A stretch of DNA of 64,000 bases from Mytilus californianus (lineage: Eukaryota > Mollusca > Bivalvia > Mytilida > Mytilidae), in NCBI RefSeq assembly GCF_021869535.1, contig NW_026262712.1, positions 99,824,140 through 99,888,139 of the forward strand. Reading direction: 5' to 3'. A program made the translations under genes and the position numbers. This document shows positions 10,400 through 22,332 of the stretch, one piece after another; within the stretch, counting starts at the first letter, position 1; each line of letters starts with the position of its first letter. The notes below the pieces were generated by a model. The model made no database searches. It worked only from the letters and a program-made list of their open reading frames with translations, and was not told the DNA's origin.

Positions 10400-13300
10400 A
10401 CAAGAAAACAAGTATTTAGACTTATTGCTTTATTTTTTATACACTACGCTACACAATTTTTTTTATCAAACAATAACGTACAACCTAGCATTAGTAATAC
10501 AAACAGAAAGCATCTAAGATACTACATCTAACAAACAAGAAAGGCATTTAACAGGCTGCAGAATTATTGGAAGAAACTTCTCATGTAAAAGTATCAATAT
10601 CATATAGAAATACTATCGTACACGATCATCTATGAAACAGTGGAATTTATGACAAAATTGACACAAAGTCCTACTAACTATCAAATCTGGATACTGTAAG
10701 ATCAGAATTTCTGAATTTTGTTTTACTTTAAATTTCAAATGATTGGCATTATAAACACAATTATCAGTACATATTTATTTTTTAATGAATATTATGATTA
10801 TCTTTGTGTTACACTTTTCCCCTTTATAATTTGTATTCAAAGCAGTTATTTCGGAGTTAACAGTATTTGGTCCATATTTATGAGTCTCTTTAAATGAGCA
10901 TTTTCCAAAAAAAATTTATTGGTAGAATGATGCAAATATTTACTAAAAACAAGGGACCGTTTTTTTAAAGTTGAAAATCATTTGTATAGTATATCTGCCT
11001 TGGAAGCAAACTTATTGGTCAACTATAAATATTGATACTTTTACAGTACATCTGGTATTAATTTTGACAATTACTTGATCATTTGCATATTTAGTTATTT
11101 TAATTAATGGTTAGTATTGCTATAACAAGTAACAAGAAATTTGTCTGGAAAAATATTCATATACTTCTACAATTAAAAATTTTCATAGTAAAAATTTGAT
11201 TTAGGAAAGACAAAAAGGCTATACACCTAATGTCATAACTTTTTGACTAAAATAAGATTTTGCATATATAACTCTCCAATGTAATTTCTTCAAAATATCT
11301 TAAAATCATCAAAATATACATATTTGCAAGGAAATAAATTGTTACAATAAACAAATGTCCACTTAAAAAAGTGTTACTTAACAGAAATAAATAGTTCACA
11401 TTTATGCACCAAAATTCCATTTATACAGATTAATTGGGACATACATTAAGCCTATCTGTTACTTATAAGTACACAGATGTATAAATTAAAGATAAAAATT
11501 TGTGTTCATATTAAAATTAATATATAACCAAGCTGACATCTCAAAAGAGATTCAGCATTATATACAGGACACTTTTGAAGATTCAAGAGCACACGACATA
11601 AACAAGGTCAGCTTCTCCTTTACTGAAATTTGTGATTAAAAAAAAAAGATTTAGATTAAACTTTTGTAATACTTAAAGATGAACGGTATGCACTTTCTTT
11701 TGTAAAAAAAAAATAAGAACTCAAACAGTTCATTTTAAGTTTTCTCTACCAAAAAGTATCACTTTATATTTTTGCATAAAAGGATAAAAAGGAGAATTTT
11801 TCTTGAAAGTCAAATGTTTCTGTTAACAAGAAAGAATTGGGAGTTCCTTTAAAAGAATACAATATCTTTCATTTGATTAAAAAAAATGCAAGTTAAGTGA
11901 AATAAATCATTCAACAGGTTTTTAAAGATAAAACTATAACAAATGTAAAATATTTATCAAAACAAAATGGAAAATATTGGTGGAATACATGGATTTATTT
12001 CCTACTCAGAAAGTAAATTAGGTTTGAAAAGAAATAAAGAAATAATACCATCATTTGAAGGAAGACAATTCAAACATAACTATTTAAAAAAAAAAGTTTT
12101 TTGAAAACCAAACAATTGGAAGAAAAGCAGTGTTTTTCTGTTCACAGTAACAAGGAAACTTACTACAACCGGTGGGAAGACTAACAGGGAACATTCTCAC
12201 CCTATTCTTTGGTTTGATTCTCTTACATACACACAAGTTATCTAAAAAAGCACAATCTATAAACTTGTCAAAGTCTGTCAATGTCAAACCATACATTGTA
12301 GTGCTTTACATAATGGCTACTCAAGTAAGAATGGTCAGTCATTTAACTTGACCGTTATTTTCTGTGTTTGGATGGGACTGGGAAATATGAATAAAATCAG
12401 TTTACTAAATAAGTCATAAAATGCTTTTTCTCCCTGTTTTTGCCAATGCTTTCAAGCCTTCTATGTCCCTCTCCTGTTTAACTACTTTCGTAAAGTTTTA
12501 TTTTGACAAATGTAAGCAGGTTAGCACACTAAATCAGTCTAAAATAGCATTCTTACAACTGATTAGTAGTAAAACCAATTAAGGCATTATTTCCTCAATC
12601 TATAGACTACAATGTATGCTTTAAAACAGGTCATAATCTAAAAAATACTTCTGACCATTTTCTCTACAAACAACATGTATCTGTTATATTAGCACTTAAT
12701 TAAAAATATCTTTATACACATAAATTGTTCATTCATAGTAAGAAGCTTGTAAATTAAGGAGATTCTGTACATAAATTCATACATATGTAATTGTTCATTT
12801 TATTTATTAATGAGATTTTTATTACTATTGTACAACATCTATTCACAAAACATTACTTACAAATAAAAAATAATTGATTCCATAGTTTTTCTACTTAATA
12901 TACATAATTGTCTTATTGTTGCCTAATTACATATTAGAAGTATCCAGAAACTACAAATTGTTCTACGACAGAAGAGTATTGCTGATCAAGGACGGGAAGA
13001 TTTCATAAATCGTCATTTTGGAAGAAAAAGCGATATATAATCAAAAGCTTACAACAGCTGACACTAATTTGATTTATAAATATATATATAAAGATATTTA
13101 TGTTTATTATCTTAAAATTTATATTTGCATGCTGTACAATAGTTTTATTGGAATGTAGTCTTATACCAGGCGCTGCATTGTTGTGATAATAAGCATGGTT
13201 TTTTATAAGTTTCAAATGCAAAGTGGTATGTATTAACATCAACAAACACTTTACACTTTTTATTTCAATTAAAGAATTGAATGTTATGAAAAAATCAGAT

Positions 13301-16300
13301 AAATATAACTAATTTATCTCAATTAAATATTACATGTAAACAATTCATTAAATCTGTCCTCTTACAATGTTTTAATACCACATATATGTTTAATCTGCGA
13401 CTTTGATAACCAGAACAGCTAAGCATAAACAAAACAACAGAAAAAAAAAAAAAAAACAAATTAGAATAACAATAACAAATTAAAAAAAAAATACCTGAAT
13501 TAAGAATAATGATATGCAAACAATTGAGATCAGACAAAATATAGTATAAATTCAGGATATAGCAGCAAAAAAATTTCCATCATTCAACTTGTTTTTTTTT
13601 ATATAAAATAATAAAGCAAATCTGAGGGCAGAACAATAAAATTTGAACACCAGAATTATATTTTTTCCAATTTTGAACCAATGGCCCAATCACTTATACA
13701 ATAAAGTTGAATAAGGTTTATCATTATTACAGAAATAACCAAGAAATTAAAAAGATCTGAGTTAAAATATTACCATGTAGGTTTATTTTGGGTTTAAGAT
13801 AAGAGAAGATTACCAAGTTATCCAATTCCTATGCATTGTAGGGGTTCTTGAAACAACAAAACAGATAGTTTTGAGACATTCTTCTTAACTTAATGGTTCT
13901 AAAAAATCAAAATAACATTTGAAATTTGTCACTAGAATTAAACAAGTGTTTTAAAAGTATAAAATGGCAGTGTTTGATTTTATGGGATAGATGCCATTTC
14001 AACAGTCTGACCAGTTGTCAAAGAAGGCAATTAATAAAAACAGCCTGAAACATCTTGTCCCGTTCTATACAAAGAAAAAATAATAAATGAACACAAAATG
14101 GCTACAATTTAAACAAAAACACAACAAATGTTAGCACAAATTATATACAAACAAAAAACTTTGGTAAAAAGAGAAAAACAAAGTCATTCAAAAAGAAATA
14201 TATAAAAAAATAACAAACGATTGTAACAAAATAAAACCAGGACTCGTGAACTTCTCAACTGGTGCTTAATAAATTTGGGACTAGAGAGATTCTGCACCGT
14301 TTATCTTTGAACACCGTGCTGCAGTCATTAAATAAAGGTCCACATATATAGAATCAGCTGCTTTATCAAAAATTTAAGAAACATTATTAATTAGAATAGA
14401 GATTACCATAGCATTATCAGAAATCAAATGAAATAAAATGAAATTTTCTAAATATTCTCTGTAAATGTTTGTTTTAAATTAGTTTTCCAATTTGAAAACA
14501 CATTTTTTCCTCAATAAAATTGTTGTATTGTAAATGCATACTGATACCACATGTATGGTCTAAATATTTGTTAAAAAGACACTTTAACAAAATAACATGT
14601 TAATGAACCCTATTCTGACTTGCATAAGAACACATAGATGAACACAACAGATTAATAGAACACATGAGCTTTAATTTGTAGTTCAAAATAATAATACTGT
14701 TAAAAAAAACTACAAACTAAAAATATTAGAATATACATAAGCTGTCCTTTATCTGTGCTAAGACAATCTGGATGGAAGGATTAGCACCTACTAAAAAATC
14801 CTTAATTTATGCATAAGTCAGCACCTTTTTGTTATAAATGATGATAATGAAAAATGCTGCCTCATCTTTTATTGTATTTCATGATGGAGATAAAAGATAC
14901 ATGATGAAGTTAACTGCAAAATACACTCATTTTAATTGGTTCAGGTAACAGAATAAAAATAGACCCAAAAACTACTTTGTATGTACTCTCTTAATTTCAC
15001 TAATAGTATTTCTTAGTGTTTCATATGCAAAACGTGAAGAAATTTATGAAATATAGTTTTGGAATGTGTGCTTTAAACAACTAGTGGTTAATGGCCTTAT
15101 AATGAAAACATATAACTGACCTTGAATAAAACATAAAATTACCCTCTGACATTGAACTAAAAGTTGACTTTGATATCTTGGTGATGTTATGGTTTGATCT
15201 TAAATTCAAAATGACATTCTGCTATATTACAATTCCACAAAAATTATTGCTAGGAATTCTTAAAATGATTTATACAGGAAATGCATTCATAGCTTATGAG
15301 CTAATAATAAAACACTTTGCAATTTCTAAACATGAAAGTATTTTGCAGAAAACTTTAAAAGGCAATTTAAAACAACAAAGACTGGAATGTTTGGCATTGC
15401 TAAAGAAAGGTGAATCGCTTTAAGGCAAAAGTTTGCTGGGGAATATAGAAGTATGAACACATTTAAAACAAAAGTTTTTTTCAAGAAATGGCACTTTTGT
15501 TAGTAAATATTGTTTTAGCTTAAGTGTTCTTTACACTTATGTCATGTTAGTGACAAAAACAAAACATTAAATGGCCAGTGTAGGTTAAGTCTTTAAATCA
15601 ATTCATAACTTTCACAAGAAATATAAATTTAATAGTTTTTTTTTCAATTTTTTGTCTCTCACTTAAACACAACAAAATAGCTAAACAGACTTTTAACCTG
15701 GAATGTTTTTATTCATATATCTTTTCACACTTGTTTATTTATTTATATAGGCCTAATCTTCAGGGAGATTTTTAAAACGTTTTAAGTGCAATATTTTTGC
15801 CACTGACACGACACAAGTTGTACTTCATGTTATGACACAAAAATTCAACATATCATCAGCAGTGGAATTCTCAAAGATTTGTGGAAGATTTTTATAAAAA
15901 ATAATAACAACCTATTAACAATCGGAATGTTGATAACTCATCATTTGATTTTATAGTAAATAACATAGAAAATAAGTACAACTGATCGATCTACAAATGG
16001 TTTTGACAATAGCTCATACTATGTACAAAGTCTCACTCAAATTAAGTACTAAAAACTTGTAAAGAATATTTACTATACATTTCTTCTCATGTAGGGATCT
16101 AAATGAGTTCTTACAGTCACTGCATATATTCAAAATTATGTTTGTATTTTGAATGCAACAATAACAAATATTACAATTTGTTTTAAAATTTATTACCTTT
16201 CCAAGCAGTTAAACTTGAAAAATAAAAGAATTTCTGCCTTCTTCTTCCATTTTAAAATCTTCTTTAACATTTGTTGTAATGACAATATTTAAAAAAAATA

Positions 16301-18287
16301 CAATTTTCAAATCTTTCAATACTTTAAAAAAGCAATGAACTTAACAACAACAATTTGTGCCTTGTCACTAAAAGAAGAAGTTAAGAAAGGAACAATTTGA
16401 ATCCAAGACTTTATTAAATCAAATATTAAGTAAATATGCTTAAGAAATCTGTTCCATAATTGTCTGTGTGACTTCACAAAAACACCAGGATGTTAAGTAC
16501 AGAATGTGTAACACAACTTTCTGATTTAAACATGAAATAAATTTCTGATATCAAAGTGATGTCCAAATATCTATATAATAGATAACTTGACACTAATTTT
16601 TCATTATACAAATGGCAACCTAAATATATATGAACTTTTTCTTGTAAATAAATTATCCAGCATTTTTTCGATGAATAGTACTGATCTGACAAAATGGGGA
16701 ATACCTTCAAAATGTAATAATAACTTTTCTGCAAATGATTCTGAAGAAATGTATAGTAAATATAAATAGAAACACACTTCACAAGACAAATGACATACTA
16801 GCACTAAATCACAACAGCACAATTAATCATGTATAAAATATCATTTGTGAAATTTTTCTAAGAAAACCCAAAACACAACACTAGAATCTGTTCACTTATA
16901 TCATTGATTGACATGTAAGTTTTTTTTATATATACTGAATACAATAATTGTAAACATTTTCAAAAGTAAGAAATGAATATCAATTTCACAATCCAATTTC
17001 AAATTTTCTGTCGTTTTCTAAAAATCATCTACTTGCTTATATTGTCAATCTTGTTGACCAAATGATTTTTGTAATGCTTTGTTGAACAGAGTGAGTTAAA
17101 ATTGTTTCAGAATCTAAAACATGTCAGGAATATTTTCAAAGCATTCTCCAAAATATTGTGATTGGTTTAAAATGTATTCCTTAACGGAAATTAAACCAGA
17201 CCCCTTACTTAATTGTTATTTTGTTGTACAAAGAATGGAAGACATATAAAATAAAATGGAAGCAACAGTTATTTTGGCAGTATCACTAGTTTGATACGTA
17301 ACACTCTTATTATTATTATAACAATGTAATCTCGGAGACACATAACAAAAATATACTTATCAGAAAAATTTCACAAATGACCAGACATTAAAAGGGAGTT
17401 AACTAAATCACATTAAAATGTGACCATTATCATAAATAAGAATATAAACATCATACGTAACATGTATATAAGATATATATTCAAGTTTTCACTTATAAAT
17501 CTAAAGCACATGAATATATATATATATGTATATCTTGGGAAATTCACAACCATACACCTACATGTTGTAATATAGTTCACAACATATTATCAACAACCAA
17601 CATACACATATAATAAAGTCTATTCAAAATAGTTTGGTTTACCTTTATCATACAGGAATGTGATTAAAAATAAAAGACATTTCAAAATATCTTTGGTTAA
17701 ATGGACGAACCATTGTCTTAATATGGCATAAACAAAGTGACATGATAATGACGATGAGATATCGGTCTTCGACCAAATGAGAAACATCTAAATGAAATCA
17801 TATGGCTCTCTCCACCAATTAAGATAATAGTATTTTGAGAGAATATGTAGATCTGTCTCCTAACAACCCAATTCAAAACAAAGTTTTCGGTGGTTTTCAA
17901 TAAAAAAAACAAAATTTTAAAACTTTCAAAAAAATGAAATGCAACTATTCAGAAATCTGAATTTCAATAAATTGTTTACATAATTAGATTTAAAGTATAT
18001 GAATAAAAAAAAAATCCTTTTTTAAATATTCATTATTAGAGAAGCAAACTAAGTCTTGCACCATGTAAGCTGTGAAAAGCTATGTGGAATGCCCATTCTA
18101 ATATAAAAAAATCTACAGCATATTTATGAAATGAGTTCTTAGAAGACTGCCCTACATTATAATGTTCAAGGCCTTGCCTATGGCACAATTTGATATGTGA
18201 CTGAACAATGATAATTATTGCACTCGGCAACTCTTGGATAACAGACGGAGACAGATTTTTGACATCCTCCCTGTTACCATGGAGATC
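10400..18287 (-). other. Repeat-poor AT-rich tract 3' of the zinc-finger stop; possible long 3' UTR
   Basis: No coding sequence and no recognisable dispersed mussel repeat is visible over 7.9 kb, unlike either flank. The tract begins directly after the stop codon on the minus strand. Many AATAAA signals occur on that strand, as expected in AT-rich DNA; one near 10430-10437 lies close to where repeats resume. Two Pumilio-like TGTATATA sites read on the minus strand at 11566-11559 and 14149-14142. This could be one long 3' UTR, several alternative 3' ends, or plain intergenic DNA. The short open frames within it look random. Confidence 0.35.
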
Positions 18288-19138
18288 TCAGTCACTCATT
18301 CCTTCGTCTTGAATATTGCTTTGGATAACATCATGTAAAAGTTCATCAACAGAATCGCCTTCAGCGCTAATGCCTTTCTCTTCAAAATTAAGGTTAGGCA
18401 CCAGAATACTCAGCATGCGGACCACATTGTGACGTAACATTTTCAGCTTCATGGAATGTGCACAGTCCTCACACTCAGCTGATCCAGAACAGATCGATCC
18501 ATTCTTTGTGACATTATTGCATTCAGAAGATTGCTTTGGTGTTTTCTTGGTAAGATCTATAGCACCATGGTTTTCTTCATTTGTTATGTTGATTTCTTGG
18601 AGTGGGCGTGGCACCTTGTTATGTGATACCAGTGACAGCGGTAGCTCCTCCTCTTGATGGTTTGACGGTGAGTGATGGAGACCATTCTGAGAAAAGAATG
18701 GAGACATCTGACCATTCATCATGCTATTTGGACTAGATTTTGGCAGATTTGCAAGATGGTGCATGGCCATTTGTGAAACTAGATCTTTTGGCGAGAGATT
18801 TTCTGACTTGATGTTGGGCGAGTGCTGCTGTTGCCCAGGTGAGTGATGATGTGGTGATGGCATCATCATTGGCAGAGGAATGTTTGACTGTGACATAAGT
18901 AATGGCTGCTGGTTTTGGAGGGGATTTGGTGGGACCATTGAAGGTGGGTTTGACATTTTATACATAGAGACCTCTGGAGACACATGTGTCAGGTAACCCA
19001 TCCCTCTGGGAGACCGATTCCTCTTTTCTTTGATATAATATGACATGATGCCATCATGTTTATTGATGATATGACTTTTTAGACTATGACTCTGACTGTA
19101 CTGTACACCACATGCTCCACAAATGTATGGTCGTTCTC
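18288..19138 (-). other. Coding exon B (terminal) of the zinc-finger gene
   Basis: The acceptor TTTTGCAG on the minus strand ends at 19139. The exon completes Gly393 and encodes residues 394-675: finger 3, the low-complexity Pro/Ser/His/Met region and the C-terminal helix, with the stop ending at 18288. Joining to the exon A donor preserves the frame and recreates a canonical HTGERPY inter-finger linker, which is strong evidence for this splice. Starting this exon at the in-frame Met at 19046, as a naive ORF call would, loses finger 3. Confidence 0.9.
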
Positions 19139-22100
19139 CTGCAAAACAACAAATACTTTGAATTATCTAGCATTCACAAAAGTGCATATATCTTGATAAA
19201 TGAAATTGCTGTACAGATATATATATATTGATGTATATTTCTTTTAAATGAACTATCAAATTGTAATTTTGTCACTCAGTAACTGTCAATTCAGAAATTA
19301 TTGCGCGAATTTAACATTGCACTTTTTTTTAGAAGAATGGCTAAAAATGTGAGATTTATTATTGTATTTTTCAGGAAAAAGCTGTATACAGATCTATGTA
19401 TCATATATCAGAATGCAAGTTCTTATTATTGTGACAATCACCAAGTCACATTATTTGCATTAATATAAACTTCTCAATAATTTCCAAAGTTACAGTACTT
19501 GATAAGCCTAGACTTGTTTATTGTGGAAAACTCTGTGGAAAGATTCAAAGTGTAAATTTAAAAGCAAAATTCTAAGTCATGAAAATAAGGTCAAAGTCAG
19601 ATGAACCCCGGAAGAGGGACATGTACATCTTATAATCATTCCACACTCCAAATATAGTTGAAAACTGCCAGATAGACATGTATAAGATTTTCTAACATAT
19701 TATGAGATTTTAGTTAAATCTAATACATAAGCTATAATCTATTTAATTGGACAATAGCACAGGTTATTTCCTTCATATAGATGGCAGGCATGATTTCTTT
19801 GTTTTGCTGGAGTTACTTCCCTTTGTTTAAGAAATAAGTGAGCAATATTAACTGTGCTATTTCATGCCATTTAAACTTAGTGCATTATATATGTTATATA
19901 TGTATATATATTTCCTTATAAACAAATAAAAAAAATTTTTCTGTAGCTTTTATAAAACTTCCTTATGAATATTCTTGTTTCATATATTATACTTGTCATT
20001 GACAATTGCTAAAAGTTGAACTTATCTACTTAAATGAATAAATGATTCAATGATTATACAATGTCTCTTTCAAAAGATAATTTGAGAAAAGAACTATTTT
20101 AGCCTCTCGATGTCTTGATTTGTTGGAGGCATAATTTAACCTCTAATTGTCTTGTTTTGTTGAAGACAAAATTTTTACCTCTAAATATATTGTTTTGTTG
20201 GGACAGAATTTGAATCTCTAAATGTCTTGTTTTGTTGAAGACAGAATTTAGTATTTTAACCTCTAGATGTCTTGTTTTGTTGAAGAGAGTATTTTAACCT
20301 CCATATGTCGTGTTTTGTTGAAGATAGTATTTTAACCTCCAGATGTCTTGTTTTGTTGAAGAGAGTATTTTAACCTCTATATGTCTTGTTTTGTTGAAGA
20401 CAGTATTTTAACCTCTAGATGTCTTGTTTTGTTGAAGACAGTATTTTAACCTCTATATGTCTTGTTTTGTTTAAGATAGTATTTTAACCTCTATATGTCT
20501 TGTTTTGTTGAAGACAGTATTTTAACCTCTATATGTCTTGTTTTGTTGAAGATAGTATTTTAACCTCTAGATGTCTTGCTTTGTTGAAGATAGTATTTTA
20601 ACCTCTAGATGTCGTGTTTTGTTGAAGATAGTATTTTAACCTCCATATGTCGTGTTTTGTTGAAGATAGTATTTTAACCTCCAGATGTCTTGTTTTGTTG
20701 AAGAGAGTATTTTAACCTCTATATGTCTTGTTTTGTTGAAGACAGTATTTTAACCTCTAGATGTCTTGTTTTGTTGAAGACAGTATTTTAACCTCTATAT
20801 GTCTTGTTTTGTTGAAGATAGTATTTTAACCTCTATATGTCTTGTTTTGTTGAAGACAGTATTTTAACCTCTATATGTCTTGTTTTGTTGAAGATAGTAT
20901 TTTAACCTCTAGATGTCTTGCTTTGTTGAAGATAGTATTTTAACCTCTAGATGTCGTGTTTTGTTGAAGATAGTATTTTAACCTCTAGATGTCTTGTTTT
21001 GTTGAAGAGAGTATTTTAACCTCTATATGTCGTGTTTTGTTGCATGTATCCACATTTCTTTTTATTTCTGACTATAATTTGAAATTAAAACAAATAAAAT
21101 GACTTACCTGTATGTATACGAAGATGTACATATAAATTACTCTGATGCTTAGTTGTATACGGACAATGTGTACATTTGAAGTACATGTCCCCATTTGCAT
21201 TTTCAGTCTTTCTTCTGACAGGCCCTTTTCCTTGATGCGTGTTGTCAATGTGATTTTCCAAATTCTTCTGGCGTCGAAAAGTTCGTTCACAATACTGACA
21301 TTTCAGGTAATCTTTTTCAGCAAGTTCTTGAGGTGATGAAAATTTATTTTTATCCATAAATGGTAGAAAATTTGGCGTGAGATGAGGATCAAGAGGTCCT
21401 GGTGGGAATGGGAACATAGGAAGACCACTGAATGCACCATGTAGCCAACTACCATTTAATTTTGGAGGAGTTGTAAAATCAGCAGATTTTGCATTGTTAG
21501 CCATCTCAGCAATTTTCTCGGCCAACTCTTTTTCATGATGCTCAAAAATATTTCTATTCTCTTGATCTTCACTATTAGCAGGAGATCTATGGTTGCCGTT
21601 AAGTTCGGAGAATTGTCCTGGTATTTTGATTCCCTCTCTAAGTCCATTCAGTATTCGCTCATCCTGATTAAATCGTTTCATTAAATTTTGGCACACGTCT
21701 CCATCGACCTCATCTTCCATCTTGTTTTCACAACCATTTTTCATGTCTATCATCAAACCATTTGGCATTCTATCGTCCTCATCATCCTCCCCATCACTTT
21801 CACCACTGTAATATCCATTCTCGTTCTCCACCTCTTTCATACGTCTCACTATATCCTCTAGTGTCTGTTTCCTCCGCGATCTATTTTTATCGGGAGTGCC
21901 GATCTGAGATTCTGTAGAACTACAGTCTTGTTCCATTGGATCTGAATCCATTGCTTCTTCTGGACTTAAATTTGGCGGGCTTGAATTTGAGTTCCTCTCA
22001 TTATACATATCATCTTTTGGCACTTCAGAGAATTCAATATTTGGTGGGTTATCTGGACTTGGTGTCATGATATTTTCTGGAGGCAACAGTTTGTAGTTTT

Positions 22101-22284
22101 GTTCTGGAACATCATTTGATTCAGAATCCATCATTTTGAACTGCTGAGATGATGTTATAGTTGATTCTGCCATAACAGCACAGTGTGACTGAAGATCTAC
22201 AACCATTTTTGACGAAAATTCTTGTTCTGGTGGAGGGCTCGGTGCTAAATTCTTTGTTGCATATGAAAGTGTCTCACATTCCAT
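18288..22284 (-). CDS. Three-finger C2H2 zinc-finger protein, two coding exons, 675 aa
   Basis: Seen: the CDS joins 22284-21108 and 19138-18288 (2,028 nt including stop). Three C2H2 fingers are present: C329/C332/H345/H350, C371/C374/H387/H391 and C399/C402/H415/H420. Fingers 2 and 3 are joined by a TGERPY linker created by splicing. The N-terminal half is rich in Ser, Pro, Glu and Asp, with an acidic run at 162-171, SRRKQ at 136-140 and a proline-rich FPFPPGPLDP at 291-300. The C-terminal half is rich in Pro, Ser, His, Met and Gln. It carries AIDLTKK at 585-591, close to the PxDLS/T motif bound by the corepressor CtBP, then Cys 609/615/618 and a helix-prone tail (about 620-667). The start is chosen because an in-frame TGA lies upstream in the same exon. 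Inferred: a nuclear sequence-specific DNA-binding regulator, possibly a repressor. No signal peptide or membrane segment is evident. The family is not recognised, so no symbol is given. The two-exon structure is secure; the function is inference. Confidence 0.9.
19139..21107 (-). other. Phase-1 intron between fingers 2 and 3 (1,969 bp)
   Basis: GT-AG intron with donor GTAAGTC just below 21108 and acceptor TTTTGCAG at 19139. Nearly half of it, next to the donor, is a 38-bp minisatellite. One degenerate unit of the dispersed 147-bp family occurs at about 19575-19690. The rest is AT-rich without recognisable coding sequence. Confidence 0.88.
20091..21046. repeat. 38-bp minisatellite with 342-bp higher-order repeat, inside the intron
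   Basis: About 25 tandem units of 38 bp of the form TTTTAACCTCTAGATGTCTT followed by GTTTTGTTGAAGACAGTA. The first 3-4 units (20091-20250) are diverged; later units differ at a few positions (cta/cca, gaca/gata/gaga, ctt/cgt). The variant CCATATGTCG at 20301 recurs at 20643, and the variant CTTGCT at 20575 recurs at 20917. Both offsets are 342 bp, or nine units, so a nine-unit block was duplicated as a whole. Confidence 0.93.
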
Positions 22285-22332
22285 TATAGAATGGCATGTC
22301 AGTTGTAGGTTGTTTCATCTAGGCACATTGAC
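21108..22332 (-). other. Coding exon A of the zinc-finger gene, with the last 48 nt of 5' UTR
   Basis: On the minus strand a pyrimidine-rich acceptor (TCTATTTTCAG) ends at 22333, so the exon starts at 22332. It ends at 21108 with CAG|GTAAGT, a consensus donor. Codons 1-392 and the first base of Gly393 are encoded here, including fingers 1 and 2. The 48 nt before the ATG contain an in-frame TGA (22317-22315), so translation cannot begin further upstream in this frame. The acceptor implies at least one more 5' exon at higher coordinates. Confidence 0.88.
22274..22328 (-). promoter_or_regulatory. Two upstream ORFs in the 5' UTR, one overlapping the start codon
   Basis: uORF1 (22328-22299) has 9 sense codons and ends before the main ATG. 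uORF2 (22318-22274) has 14 sense codons and runs past the main ATG at 22284 in a different frame. Overlapping uORFs commonly lower translation of the main frame. Whether they act here depends on the true transcript start and initiation context, which the sequence does not show. Confidence 0.55.

Noticed and set aside
18451-18657. Plus-strand 68-aa open frame opposite the zinc-finger exon
   Set aside because: Antisense shadow of the well-supported coding exon B; no independent features.
21072-21290. Other-frame open reading frames over exon A (21072-21290, 21456-21647, and plus strand 21145-21336)
   Set aside because: They overlap the C2H2 coding frame in other phases or on the other strand and lack domain features.
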